Assembly: GCF_008017825.1 (NCBI RefSeq)
Contig: NZ_VRLS01000057.1
Coordinates: 62,001 to 126,000 of the forward strand
Source: Mesonia sp008017825
Lineage (GTDB): Bacteria; Bacteroidota; Bacteroidia; Flavobacteriales; Flavobacteriaceae
DNA: 64,000 nucleotides
Direction of reading: 5' to 3'
Shown: one piece after another, positions 9,677 through 19,042 of the stretch
Layout: each line of letters opens with the position of its first letter
How positions within the stretch are numbered: the first letter of the stretch is position 1
Position numbers and translations under genes: made by a program
The notes under the pieces: model-generated
The model's database searches: none
Seen by the model: only the letters and a program-made list of their open reading frames with translations
Told to the model about the DNA's origin: nothing

Positions 9677-10381
9677 TTGAGTAAAATTATTTCTACCCCA
9701 CAAAACTTGCAAGTGATTTATGAAGACAATCACCTTATTGTCATTAATAAACGCGCAGGAGATTTAGTCCAAGGGGACAAAACAGGGGATATTCCGTTAA
9801 GTGAAACGGTAAAATCTTATTTAAAAGAAAAATACAATAAACCTGGGAATGTTTACCTAGGAGTGGTTCATCGCTTAGATCGGCCAACTACAGGTATTGT
9901 TTTATTTGCAAAAACCTCTAAAGCCTTACCTCGACTTAATAAAATTTTTGCCCAAAAAGAAAATCAAAAAACCTATTGGGCGATGGTACAGAAAACCCCA
10001 TCTCCAAAAAACGGTACGCTTATTCACTTTCTTAAACGCAATCCTAAACAAAATAAATCTTACGCGCATATTAATGAGGTTCCCGATAGTAAAAAAGGAA
10101 CACTTCACTATAAAACCCTGCAAGAACTAGATCGTTATACTTTATTAGAAATTGATTTAGAAACGGGGAGACATCACCAAATTCGGAGTCAGCTTTCTAG
10201 TATTGGCTCTCCCATAAAAGGAGATTTAAAGTATGGTTTTAACAGAAGTAATGCAGATGCTAGTATTCATTTACACGCTAGAAAATTAACGCTCATTCAT
10301 CCGGTTTTAAAAGAAGAAATGACATTTACAGCTCCACTGCCTAAAGATTCGCTTTGGGATGCTGTGAAAGAGAAATCATAA
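9677..10381 (+). CDS. RluA-family RNA pseudouridine synthase
   Basis: 234 residues. The RluA signature HRLDRPTTGIVLFAKT (about residues 66-81) contains the catalytic Asp of HRLD. The later GRHHQIRSQLS segment and the C-terminal strand are also typical. It lacks an S4 RNA-binding domain, so it is a short RluA/RluC/RluD-like enzyme whose RNA target (rRNA or tRNA) cannot be assigned. The start is TTG; no suitable ATG occurs before the conserved strand VIYEDNHLIVINK. It follows the SdpI-like gene by 9 bp and is probably the last gene of the panB unit. Confidence 0.88.
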   Translation: MSKIISTPQNLQVIYEDNHLIVINKRAGDLVQGDKTGDIPLSETVKSYLKEKYNKPGNVYLGVVHRLDRPTTGIVLFAKTSKALPRLNKIFAQKENQKTYWAMVQKTPSPKNGTLIHFLKRNPKQNKSYAHINEVPDSKKGTLHYKTLQELDRYTLLEIDLETGRHHQIRSQLSSIGSPIKGDLKYGFNRSNADASIHLHARKLTLIHPVLKEEMTFTAPLPKDSLWDAVKEKS

Positions 10382-10461
10382 AATAAGCGTTAAATTCTTT
10401 CATTTCTTTACCATATTCAATGCTTTTCATTTACTTACAGTAGGTAAAATTCCGTAAAGAA

Positions 10462-11841
10462 ATGAGTCAGCATATCAAAGGTATTCACGATAAACAAGTA
10501 GAGTTCTATATAAAAAATGGATCGCTCTCTGTTAAAGAACGCATTCAGCAACTTAAAAAACTTAAATCTGAAATTAATTTCCGTGAAAACGAAATCATAG
10601 AAGCTTTAAAACTCGATTTTCAAAAACCTATGTTTGAAAGCATGGTAACCGAAATTATTGTGGTTTATAAAGAATTAGATTTATTTATTAAGAATTTAGA
10701 AAGTTGGTCTCAGCCTAAAAGTGTACGATCTAGTATTTTAAATTTTCCCTCTTCAGATAAAATTTACCATCGACCCTACGGAAATGTGCTAATTATCGCT
10801 CCGTGGAATTATCCTTTTCAGTTAGCCATAAATCCTTTTATTGCCGCCATAGCCACAGGAAATACGGTTACATTAAAACCATCAGAATTAACTCCGCATA
10901 CCTCCACTATTTTAGAAAAAATCATTAAAAAAATCTTTACGGAAAAGCAAGCAACGGTCATACAAGGAGACAAGGAAGTCGCCCAACAACTATTAGGTTT
11001 AAAATGGAACTACATTTTCTTCACTGGAAGTGTTGCTGTAGGTAAAATCGTGCATCAAGCAGCATCACAACACCTTACCCCTGTCACTTTAGAGTTAGGC
11101 GGAAAGAATCCTTGCGTAGTAGAAGCTTCGGCAAAAATTCAACTAACTGCCAAACGCATTGTATGGGGAAAATTTTTAAATGCCGGACAAACCTGTATTG
11201 CACCAGATTATATTTTGGTAGAAAAAAGTATAAAACTAGCGTTAATTAAAGCCTTAAAAGAGGAAATCATAGCAGCTTATGGCAAAAATAGTATTGACTC
11301 ACCAGATTATGCGAGAATTATAAATCAATCCCATTTTGAACGTTTAAAAAATCTAATAGATGAAGAGAAAGTGCTTTTTGGCGGTCAAACCGATGCTGAC
11401 GAAAATTTTATTGCGCCCACACTAATCGATGAACCTCAACAAAGTGATAAAATTATGGAAGATGAAATTTTCGGACCACTACTTCCTATTATATCTTATG
11501 AAAACGAAAGTGATTTAAAAAAGATCATTCGGTCTTATTCTACGCCATTAGCTTTTTTCGTTTTCACGGAAAATAAATCGTTTGCAAATAAAATTATGGA
11601 ACAATTTCCGTTTGGCGGAGGTGTCATTAACGACGTGGTTATTCACTTTGCCAATGAAAAATTACCTTTTGGCGGACTTGGAAACAGCGGAATTGGAGCT
11701 TACCACGGCAAACACAGTTTTTATTGTTTTACTCACCAACAAGCTGTTGTAAATCGAAAGACTTGGTTAGATATTCCGTTTAGATATGCTCCCTACCACA
11801 ACAAACTAAAATGGCTTAAAAAATTTAAAAACTGGTTATAG
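10462..11841 (+). CDS. NAD(P)-dependent aldehyde dehydrogenase, class 3 type
   Basis: 459 residues, the length of the short class 3/fatty aldehyde dehydrogenase group. The nucleotide-binding APWNYPFQL region is near residue 114. The general base is Glu211 in LELGGKNP and the catalytic thiol is Cys245 in NAGQTC. It oxidises aldehydes to acids; a medium or long-chain substrate is likely from the family but cannot be proved. The C-terminal tail (RYAPYHNKLKWLKKFKNW) is basic and aromatic, as in membrane-associated members. It stands alone, 80 bp after the pseudouridine synthase gene. Confidence 0.92.
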   Translation: MSQHIKGIHDKQVEFYIKNGSLSVKERIQQLKKLKSEINFRENEIIEALKLDFQKPMFESMVTEIIVVYKELDLFIKNLESWSQPKSVRSSILNFPSSDKIYHRPYGNVLIIAPWNYPFQLAINPFIAAIATGNTVTLKPSELTPHTSTILEKIIKKIFTEKQATVIQGDKEVAQQLLGLKWNYIFFTGSVAVGKIVHQAASQHLTPVTLELGGKNPCVVEASAKIQLTAKRIVWGKFLNAGQTCIAPDYILVEKSIKLALIKALKEEIIAAYGKNSIDSPDYARIINQSHFERLKNLIDEEKVLFGGQTDADENFIAPTLIDEPQQSDKIMEDEIFGPLLPIISYENESDLKKIIRSYSTPLAFFVFTENKSFANKIMEQFPFGGGVINDVVIHFANEKLPFGGLGNSGIGAYHGKHSFYCFTHQQAVVNRKTWLDIPFRYAPYHNKLKWLKKFKNWL

Positions 11842-12175
11842 AGGTAAAATGTGGTAAAAACCAATGAGTATTCTTTTTTATCGCATACCCCATTATTATA
11901 TTGTATTAAAAATAAATAGCTTTAGGCATTTCCATATAGTTTCTAATAAATACTCCAATTCTATCTGTTGGATCAACCAGAATGTTTAGATAACCTCCTA
12001 GTGAAAATACACCGAAAACACACCGAGTCCACACTCAATCCACACTTTTACACTAAAACTATGGATTCAATGTGATTTGATGATGTGTTAGATCATTTAT
12101 CAATCTAAATTTGAAAGCTTAAGTGAGTGAGAAATATTTACCTAGTAAACTGAATTGCAACAGTTAACACTTGAA
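11842..12175. other. 334-bp intergenic region
   Basis: Lies between a plus-strand stop and a minus-strand stop, so no promoter is needed. It holds no clear terminator hairpin. It contains a short protein-like open frame on the minus strand (separate entry) and a purine-poor tract with two ccacact copies near 12029-12049. Confidence 0.6.
11906..12034 (-). pseudogene. Possible C-terminal gene remnant
   Basis: An open minus-strand stretch of 42 codons ending TAA at 11906-11908, beginning just after a TGA. It has no start codon of its own in a sensible place. Read out, it contains LGGYLNILVDPTDRIGVFIR, which looks like real protein with ordinary flavobacterial codon use. The pattern of hydrophobic strand, VDPTDRIGVFI, resembles the last strands of class C beta-lactamase-like serine hydrolases (xIDPxxxIGVxx), but this is a weak visual likeness. 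Best read as the tail of a decayed gene; chance cannot be excluded. Confidence 0.35.
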
Positions 12176-13033
12176 TCAATCTTCATCTATCAACTTCAAT
12201 TGCAAGCTATCGCCCTGCCTCTTTTGTGCTAACACATTGATGCTATCTTCAGTTAACTGAAAAATTCTAGAATATCCGCCCGTAGTTTGTGCATCTCGCA
12301 TAAGAATAATCAAATTGCCATCTGGTGTAAATTGTACGGTACCTGGCAACACAGGCTGCGACAACATTCCCTCTAAGGTATTAGGAAACTGTTCTTGTAG
12401 TTGATAAGCCATTCGGCTATTGTTTTTGGAGATCGTCAACTCAGTACTCAAAATCTGCTCTTGCAAGACTGAAGGAACTTGATCCCATTCGGGTCCTTTA
12501 AAAACCTCTATATTTGATGATGTAAGTTCTTTATTTTTATACTTTACGGAAGCAAAATCTACCAATTTTAAACCTTCATTTTCAGAAATTGGTATTAGCT
12601 CTCCCTTTTGAATGGAGGAAGCTTTTGTAACCGGATAAAACTGACTCCTACTCTCAAGCCGTACTTCTGTTTGAAAACCTCCAAAAATCGCCAAATACAA
12701 CCTCGCTCCTTTCGTTATTTGTTTTATGTGAAGTCTATCTCCTTTTTTTACTTTAAATGGTTTTAAAAGGCTTATTTCATTTCCGTTTAAACGGATATTG
12801 GCTTCAATTCCCACCAAAACTATAAAGGCATCCTTTGTAAACTCCAATAACGGTCCCAATAAAGTGATTTCCATAACCGCTTTAAACCCTTCATTACCTA
12901 CTAACAGATTAGCTATTTTTGCAGAATAACGATCCATAGCACCACTTTTCGGAACTCCCAATTGAGCGTAACCAAATCTTCCTCTATCCTGTATTGAGGT
13001 TAATAAACCTTTTTCTATCACTTTTATTCCCAT
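12176..13033 (-). CDS. pxpC: 5-oxoprolinase subunit C (biotin-dependent carboxylase-like)
   Basis: 285 residues of the KipA/AHS2 fold, starting with the typical IKVIEKGLLTSIQDRGRFGY. PxpA, PxpB and PxpC together hydrolyse 5-oxoproline (pyroglutamate) to glutamate with ATP, salvaging a product of damaged glutamine and glutathione-type turnover. The segments GVPKSGAMDRYS and the C-terminal LMRDAQTTGGYSRI are family landmarks. It overlaps pxpB by 10 bp, indicating translational coupling. Cytosolic. Confidence 0.93.
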   Translation of the reverse strand: MGIKVIEKGLLTSIQDRGRFGYAQLGVPKSGAMDRYSAKIANLLVGNEGFKAVMEITLLGPLLEFTKDAFIVLVGIEANIRLNGNEISLLKPFKVKKGDRLHIKQITKGARLYLAIFGGFQTEVRLESRSQFYPVTKASSIQKGELIPISENEGLKLVDFASVKYKNKELTSSNIEVFKGPEWDQVPSVLQEQILSTELTISKNNSRMAYQLQEQFPNTLEGMLSQPVLPGTVQFTPDGNLIILMRDAQTTGGYSRIFQLTEDSINVLAQKRQGDSLQLKLIDED

Positions 13034-13758
13034 TCTTTCACTTTTTCTAACTGGTATTTACCCCATTCGATTTTATTCAAAATGTCCTGATGTTCTTCTA
13101 AGCTTACTGCCTTAAATTTTATTTGATCTCCCGCCGAAAATGGTGTCGGTTTTTTTAATGAAGCGTCGAATAATGTCAGTGGACAATTACCGATAATTTG
13201 CCAACCTCCAGCTGAAATTTGAGGGTATATTCCTGTCTGTTTTTCTCCTATTCCGACACTGCCTTTTTCCACCCTTAATCTTGGTGTTTTTTTCCTTGAA
13301 ATTTGGAGTGATTTTGGTAAGCCTCCTAAGTATAAAAAGCCTGGTAAGAACCCCATAAAATAGAGCGTATAAATTGGGGTGGTATGAGTTGAGATAAACT
13401 CTTCAACTTCTAATTTCTTTTGAGCACAAACTTCTTCTAAATCGAGAGAGAATTTCTCATGATAACACACAGGAAGAATGTATTTGCTTCCTTTATAAAT
13501 CTTATCTATATTAGCTTTCTTCAACAAGTCTTTTAACACTGATATTTCATCATAAATATTATTTATAGCAAATACATAATTAATTATTAACGAGTTATAT
13601 GTGTTATTTACCTCAACAATTTCTTTAAGTTTAATTTCTTCTATATTTTTCTTCACATACAGAATTTCAGAAAGAATATTTACATCCATTTTATCCTCCC
13701 AAAGAATTAAAATAGCTCTATTCCCAAACTGTGTAAACTGTAATTTATCTATATTCAT
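13024..13758 (-). CDS. pxpB: 5-oxoprolinase subunit B
   Basis: 244 residues of the KipI/AHS1 family. Diagnostic segments are YTLYFMGFLPGFLYLGGLP (about residues 126-144) and RVEKGSVGIGEKQTGIYP, followed by GGWQIIGNCPLTLFD. The first 85 residues are more diverged and Ile/Asn-rich than usual. It acts with PxpA and PxpC on 5-oxoproline. It lies 12 bp after pxpA and overlaps pxpC, so the three are one operon. Confidence 0.92.
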   Translation of the reverse strand: MNIDKLQFTQFGNRAILILWEDKMDVNILSEILYVKKNIEEIKLKEIVEVNNTYNSLIINYVFAINNIYDEISVLKDLLKKANIDKIYKGSKYILPVCYHEKFSLDLEEVCAQKKLEVEEFISTHTTPIYTLYFMGFLPGFLYLGGLPKSLQISRKKTPRLRVEKGSVGIGEKQTGIYPQISAGGWQIIGNCPLTLFDASLKKPTPFSAGDQIKFKAVSLEEHQDILNKIEWGKYQLEKVKEWE

Positions 13759-13770
13759 ATATCAACTTTT

Positions 13771-14484
13771 TTACTGTTTTTTATGGAGTGAACTATATAA
13801 ATATTCTAAAATTTCTACTGAATTTTCAGTATCGCTATGTATACAAATGGTATCAATTTTTTGATTTAAAATTACCCCGTTTAGTGTGATAATTTTGCTC
13901 TCTAAACCCATCAATTTTACCTTTTCCAAAATCTGATTTTTATCGTGTAAAACAGCTCCCGTTTTACCTCTAGAAACCAAACTCAAATCTTCTTCATAAG
14001 CTCGGTCTGCAAATCCTTCAATTAAGGTTTTTATTTTGTTTTTTGCTTCCTCTTCTATAACAGATTTAGGCGGAACAAATAGCACCAATACATCATCAAT
14101 TTCTTTAACTAAATCAATCATCATGAGTGATTTTTCTTTATCATATTTCAGCTCATTGTAGAGCGCCCCGTGAGGTTTGATATGATGAAGCTTCTCCCCT
14201 AGCCTCTCTACTGTATCTTTTATTAGTAAAATTTGAGTTTTAAGCGACTTTCGTAAATCTTTTAAGCTCATATCCATCTTTTTCCTACCAAAGTTCTCTA
14301 CATCGGGATATGAAGGATGCGCGCCTATGTTTACATTATTTTTAATCGCTAATTGCACCGCCTCCAAAACAGTCTGTTTATTACCAAAATGTCCGCCACA
14401 AGCAACGTTACAATACGAAATGAGAGGCATTAGCCTCTCATCGTATTTACCTCCTTCTGCTAAATCGCAGTTAAATTTTATCAT
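13771..14484 (-). CDS. pxpA: 5-oxoprolinase subunit A (LamB/YcsF family)
   Basis: 237 residues, close to the family norm of about 245. The N-terminus FNCDLAEGGKYDERLMP and the segments NVACGGHFG and NIGAHPSYPDVENFGR are LamB/YcsF hallmarks; HIKPHGALYN carries conserved His residues. First gene of pxpABC, starting 2 bp after the stop of the DUF2891 lipoprotein gene, so transcription probably begins further upstream, at yifB or the lipoprotein gene. Confidence 0.94.
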   Translation of the reverse strand: MIKFNCDLAEGGKYDERLMPLISYCNVACGGHFGNKQTVLEAVQLAIKNNVNIGAHPSYPDVENFGRKKMDMSLKDLRKSLKTQILLIKDTVERLGEKLHHIKPHGALYNELKYDKEKSLMMIDLVKEIDDVLVLFVPPKSVIEEEAKNKIKTLIEGFADRAYEEDLSLVSRGKTGAVLHDKNQILEKVKLMGLESKIITLNGVILNQKIDTICIHSDTENSVEILEYLYSSLHKKQ

Positions 14485-14486
14485 TG

Positions 14487-15644
14487 TTATTTGTTCTTTC
14501 GTTTGTTATATGCATAAATAGCAAAGGTGGTTAACCAATGACCTCCTTCGTAAGAATCATCTGTAAGGTTAGAGAAAGAGGAAGACAAATGCTTTTCAGC
14601 CACAGGCTTAAGGTGGCTAAAATTATCATATTTAGCGGCAAGACTAAACAACACAGCTGCTCGGCTAAAATTAAGTCCGTCTAAATGAACTAATTTTCCA
14701 TCTTTTCGATCTGAAACTTCTCCTATTTCCAAATCAAAATCCTTATTAGAAATTTCAGGCATAAAATCTTTAAGCCATAACTTAAATGTTTGCTCTGCCA
14801 AGACATTTTGCATTAAATGTATTTCTTCTAGACAAGGAGAAAGAAAATCGAAACCTCCTGGCTCCCAAGCAATAGGACAATTATCATCTGATAAATAAAA
14901 GTCTTTGGCTCTTGTAGCTATTAAATCCTTTAATTTTTGGTTCTCTGTGGCTACTGCATAATCATAAGCAAAACTCATCCCAAAGGCTGTATTTTCGTGT
15001 TCTCCCGTACGAATAGGGTAATTTAATTTAGGTAAAAATGCTTGATAATTGCTTACTATTTTCTTTGTTAGAGGTGCTAAATTTGCCTCTAACTCCTTTG
15101 CCATAGGGTCTTCCCAAGTATGAATCTCTTGTGCTAATTTTAATAACCAAGCCCAGCCGTAAGTACGTTCGTAAGTTTTATTCTGCTCTTTATTAAAATA
15201 GGCTAACTCTTGTTCTATGTTCTCTTTTGAAAGATGATCTTGAAGTAATTGCTTAATCTCTTCCGCTTTAGCGAGATTAGGAAATTGTTTTAACAGACTT
15301 ATTAAACTCCAATGTGCATGAACCGAAGAATGCCAATCAAAACAACCGTAAAAAGCTGGGTGTAACTCACTAGGTTTTTGTAGGTCGTTTTCTGAAGCTA
15401 AAATTTGCCCTAACTTATTAGGAAACTCTTGCTCTAAACACGCCATAGGCATCTTTACTAACTTTTCGGCTTGTTCTAAACTAAGAACCACAGGCTCCAC
15501 TTCTGTCATTTTAGAAGAGATATCTTCTACAATGCTAGTATCTTTTTCTAGTTGCTGTTGATCCTGCAACGTGGTTTCTTCATTATTTTTATTCTTACAA
15601 GCTACCATCGCTATAAGACTTAATGCAATTGCTATTTTTTTCAT
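14487..15644 (-). CDS. DUF2891 lipoprotein
   Basis: 385 residues with a lipoprotein signal (MKKIAIALSLIAMVAC; lipobox ending at Cys16). The mature part is DUF2891: conserved HPAFYGCFDWHSSVHAHW near residue 97, ending HWLTTFAIYAY. The alternating His, Trp and Asp residues suggest an alpha/alpha-barrel glycan-active fold, but the family has no established activity that I know of. It sits between yifB (3 bp) and pxpA (2 bp), so it is transcribed with them. Whether it feeds 5-oxoproline to PxpABC is speculation. Confidence 0.85.
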   Translation of the reverse strand: MKKIAIALSLIAMVACKNKNNEETTLQDQQQLEKDTSIVEDISSKMTEVEPVVLSLEQAEKLVKMPMACLEQEFPNKLGQILASENDLQKPSELHPAFYGCFDWHSSVHAHWSLISLLKQFPNLAKAEEIKQLLQDHLSKENIEQELAYFNKEQNKTYERTYGWAWLLKLAQEIHTWEDPMAKELEANLAPLTKKIVSNYQAFLPKLNYPIRTGEHENTAFGMSFAYDYAVATENQKLKDLIATRAKDFYLSDDNCPIAWEPGGFDFLSPCLEEIHLMQNVLAEQTFKLWLKDFMPEISNKDFDLEIGEVSDRKDGKLVHLDGLNFSRAAVLFSLAAKYDNFSHLKPVAEKHLSSSFSNLTDDSYEGGHWLTTFAIYAYNKRKNK

Positions 15645-15647
15645 AAT

Positions 15648-17186
15648 TTATCCTAACCAGCCATCTCTATCTAAACTTCTATATTGAATGGCTTCACTTA
15701 TATGTTCTCCGTTAATTTTTTCTGAATTCTCTAGATCGGCTATCGTTCTAGAAACTTTTAATATGCGATCATACGCTCTTGCGGAAAGATTTAAACGTTC
15801 CATAGCTGTCTTTAAGAGTTGTTTTGAAGCATCATCTAACTTACAAAACTCTCGTATTTGCCTTACTCCCATTTGAGCATTGTAATGTATATGTTCTATA
15901 TCTTTAAACCGAAGCGTTTGATTTTCTCTGGCTCTGGTTACGCGCTCTCTAATTTTTACACTGCTTTCCCCTCTTCGCTCATCACTCAGCTTTTCAAAAG
16001 GAACCGGCGTTACTTCTATATGAATATCTATGCGATCTAATAAAGGTCCGCTTATTTTGCTTAAATAACGTTGCATTTCAGCTGGTGAAGAGGTAACGGG
16101 AGCATCTGGATCGTTAAAATAACCACCCGGACTAGGGTTCATACTGGCCACCAACATAAAACTTGAAGGGTAAGTTACCGTAAATTTTGCTCTAGAAATA
16201 GTTACTTCCCGATCTTCTAAAGGTTGACGCATTACTTCTAAAACACTTCGTTTAAATTCTGGTAATTCGTCTAAAAATAAAATTCCATTGTGTGACAAAG
16301 AAATTTCTCCTGGTTGCGGATATGCTCCACCTCCAACTAAAGCCACATCGGAAATCGTATGATGCGGACTCCTAAACGGACGTTCAGCCATAAGACCCAC
16401 ATTTTCTCTTACTTTTCCTACTACACTGTGAATTTTTGTGGTTTCCAAAGCTTCGTGGAGTGTCATAGGAGGTAATATACTCGGTAATCGTTTAGCCAAC
16501 ATCGTTTTTCCTGATCCTGGCGGACCAATTAAAATGATATTATGACCTCCTGCTGCGGCAATTTCCATACAGCGTTTGATAGATTCTTGACCTTTTACAT
16601 CGGCAAAATCAAATTCTGGATGTTCTAAGTTTTGATAAAACTCTTCTCTCGTATTAACAATAGTAGGTTCCAATTTTTTTCCTTGATCAAAGAACTCAAT
16701 TACTTCAGTAATATTTTCTACTCCATATACATCTAAACCACTAACAATTGCCGCTTCTTTAGCATTTTGCTTAGGCAGTATAAAACCTTTAAATCCTTCT
16801 TCTTTAGCTTTTATTGCGATAGGTAGAGCTCCCTTTATAGGTTGTAGACTTCCATCCAAAGAAAGTTCTCCCATAATAATATATTCTTCTATTTTTGGAG
16901 CTTTGATTTGTGAAGAAGCAGCTAAAATTCCTAATGCTAACGTCATATCGTAAGCAGAACCTTCTTTGCGTAAATCGGCTGGTGCCATATTTACAGTAAT
17001 CTTCTTTCCTGGTAATTTATAGCTATTGTTTTGTAAAGCCGCGGCTATTCTAAAACTGCTTTCACGGATGGCGTTATCGGGCAAACCTACTAAATGATAG
17101 CCTATTCCTTTATCTATATTTACCTCTACGGTAATGGTGGTGGCTTCCACACCAAAAACAGCACTTCCGTAAACTTTAACCAGCAT
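15648..17186 (-). CDS. YifB-type Mg-chelatase-like AAA+ ATPase (ComM family)
   Basis: 512 residues in three parts: N-terminal Lon-like/S5 fold (FGVEATTITVEVNIDKG), AAA+ core with Walker A GPPGSGKT at 221-228 and the FRSPHH and LFLDELPEF (Walker B) segments, and a C-terminal Mg-chelatase helical domain ending QYRSLDRDG. ComM/YifB proteins are hexameric helicases that help branch migration during natural transformation. It is the first gene of a five-gene minus-strand unit running to pxpC. The role in DNA uptake is inferred from Haemophilus and Vibrio ComM. Confidence 0.93.
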   Translation of the reverse strand: MLVKVYGSAVFGVEATTITVEVNIDKGIGYHLVGLPDNAIRESSFRIAAALQNNSYKLPGKKITVNMAPADLRKEGSAYDMTLALGILAASSQIKAPKIEEYIIMGELSLDGSLQPIKGALPIAIKAKEEGFKGFILPKQNAKEAAIVSGLDVYGVENITEVIEFFDQGKKLEPTIVNTREEFYQNLEHPEFDFADVKGQESIKRCMEIAAAGGHNIILIGPPGSGKTMLAKRLPSILPPMTLHEALETTKIHSVVGKVRENVGLMAERPFRSPHHTISDVALVGGGAYPQPGEISLSHNGILFLDELPEFKRSVLEVMRQPLEDREVTISRAKFTVTYPSSFMLVASMNPSPGGYFNDPDAPVTSSPAEMQRYLSKISGPLLDRIDIHIEVTPVPFEKLSDERRGESSVKIRERVTRARENQTLRFKDIEHIHYNAQMGVRQIREFCKLDDASKQLLKTAMERLNLSARAYDRILKVSRTIADLENSEKINGEHISEAIQYRSLDRDGWLG

Positions 17187-17325
17187 ATAATTACTTTGTT
17201 TTAAAAATAAAGAATTATTTACTCATTTAAAGACATCTTATGAAAATTTAAAGAAACTTATTTTAATTGTTACAACTTAAAACTATTATAATCAAGCAAA
17301 AGAAGCTCATACTCTAAGTTGTCTT

Positions 17326-17384
17326 TTCAGTTTTAAATTTAGCATTCATTTATAATGCTTACTTATCTGATAAAAGAAACTGAA
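17326..17384. other. Nested inverted repeats in the pgi-yifB gap
   Basis: Outer arms TTCAGTTT (17326-17333) and AAACTGAA (17377-17384) enclose inner arms AGCATT (17341-17346) and AATGCT (17354-17359). There is no T-run, so it does not look like a normal terminator. It lies downstream of pgi and upstream of yifB (both minus), and could be an mRNA 3' end structure or a leader element. Confidence 0.35.
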
Positions 17385-17431
17385 GATTAATGTCTATAAC
17401 GTGAATTGGATACAAAATAAATAATTTACAC

Positions 17432-19042
17432 TTATTTAGCGAAAAACTCCTGAAGTAGACTTTTCGTAGAAGAATCTAAATCTTCTTTGATTTCACCCTT
17501 ATCAATTTGGTGCAAAATACTTGAAGCTAACTGCTTTCCTAGCTCTACACCCCATTGATCATAGCTGTAAATATTCCAAATTACCCCTTGCACAAAGAGT
17601 TTATGCTCATATAAAGCGATAAGACTTCCTAAAGTTTTTGGAGTTAACTGATCAATTAAAATAGTATTGGTAGGTTTATTTCCCTCAAAACATTTATAAG
17701 CTCTAATTCTCTCTTGCTCTTCAACTGAAAGATGACTGATTTCTTCTTCAATCGTTTTCCTAGATTTACCGCAAAGGAAAGCTTCAGTTTGAGCGAAAAA
17801 ATTAGCCATTAGTTTATGATGGTGTTCTTTATTTCCGTGAAAGGATTTTTTAAAACCAATAAAATCACAGGGTACAAGTTTCGTTCCTTGATGAATCAAT
17901 TGAAAAAAAGCATGTTGCGCGTTGGTTCCTGGTTCTCCCCAAATGATATTACCGGTTTGATAGTCTACTTTTTTTCCGTTTCGATCTATATTTTTCCCAT
18001 TACTTTCCATCACGCCTTGTTGTAAGTAAGGTATAAATTTTTGTAAATATTGAGAATATGGGATAACGGCTTCCGTTTCAGTTTCGAAGAAATTATTATA
18101 CCAAATGCTGATCAAAGCTAAAATCACTGGAATATTTTCTTCAAATGGGGTAGTCTCAAAATGTTCATCCATTTGTTGAGCTCCGCCAAGTAATTCCGTA
18201 AAGTTTTTATAACCAATTCCGCAACAAATAGCCAAACCTACTGCACTCCATAATGAAAACCTGCCTCCTACCCAATCCCACATGGGGAAGATATTTTCTT
18301 CTAAAATGCCAAAGTTTTTTGCTTTTTCGTTATTAGCGCTTACGGCTACAAAATGTCTAGAAATATCTTCTTCCGTAAAGTCATTTTTTGCAAACCATTT
18401 TTTTATCGTGGTGGCGTTACTCAAGGTTTCCTGTGTAGAAAAACTTTTAGAGACTACAATAAAAACCGTTCGTTCTACATCTATTTTCTTTAAAACTTCA
18501 TGTACATGATCACCATCAATATTAGAAACAAAATGAACTTGTAAGTGATTTTGATAAGCTGTTAAAGCTTCCAAAACCATCTGAGAACCCAAATCACTGC
18601 CACCCACACCTATATTTACGACATACTGTATGGTTTTATTGGTTGCTCCTTTCCACTCTCCTTGAATAAGTTTTTCTGAAAAGATCTTCATCTTTTCTAA
18701 AGCAGCCTCTACATCTTTTGGTTTGTTAAGAGATCGCAATTTTGTATGTGCTGCTGCTCTATTTTCGGTAACATTTATAATTTCTCCCTCAAATTGTTTT
18801 TTTATCGCATCTTTAAGGTCTACCTCTTCACAAAGTTCTAAGAGTAATTTTTTGGTTGTGTCATTTAGTCTATTCTTAGAATAATCCATATAAAACTTAT
18901 TCCATTTTATATGAAATTTATCTACACGACCATCGTCTTCCTGAAACATTTCGACCATCTTTTTATTCTTGATAGTTTTAAAATGTTCCTGAAGTTTTTC
19001 CCAAGCTTGTGTTTGTATGGGGTTAATTTTCTTTAACGCCAT
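17432..19042 (-). CDS. pgi: Glucose-6-phosphate isomerase
   Basis: 536 residues interconverting glucose-6-phosphate and fructose-6-phosphate. Both family signatures are readable: the phosphate-binding VGGSDLGSQM and FIVVSKSFSTQETLSNA, and the C-terminal GVIWNIYSYDQWGVELGK. Last gene of pfkA-gapA-GlcNAc kinase-pgi; its start overlaps the kinase 3' end by 20 bp. The cluster joins GlcNAc entry to upper glycolysis. Cytosolic. Confidence 0.97.
   Translation of the reverse strand: MALKKINPIQTQAWEKLQEHFKTIKNKKMVEMFQEDDGRVDKFHIKWNKFYMDYSKNRLNDTTKKLLLELCEEVDLKDAIKKQFEGEIINVTENRAAAHTKLRSLNKPKDVEAALEKMKIFSEKLIQGEWKGATNKTIQYVVNIGVGGSDLGSQMVLEALTAYQNHLQVHFVSNIDGDHVHEVLKKIDVERTVFIVVSKSFSTQETLSNATTIKKWFAKNDFTEEDISRHFVAVSANNEKAKNFGILEENIFPMWDWVGGRFSLWSAVGLAICCGIGYKNFTELLGGAQQMDEHFETTPFEENIPVILALISIWYNNFFETETEAVIPYSQYLQKFIPYLQQGVMESNGKNIDRNGKKVDYQTGNIIWGEPGTNAQHAFFQLIHQGTKLVPCDFIGFKKSFHGNKEHHHKLMANFFAQTEAFLCGKSRKTIEEEISHLSVEEQERIRAYKCFEGNKPTNTILIDQLTPKTLGSLIALYEHKLFVQGVIWNIYSYDQWGVELGKQLASSILHQIDKGEIKEDLDSSTKSLLQEFFAK
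18371..18380 (+). repeat. TTCCGTAAAG dispersed word (representative copy)
   Basis: TTCCGTAAAG; other copies on either strand at 10450, 10935, 12542, 18194, 33725, 42529, 52483 and 58262. One copy is intergenic, the rest are inside genes in several reading frames. Confidence 0.6.
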
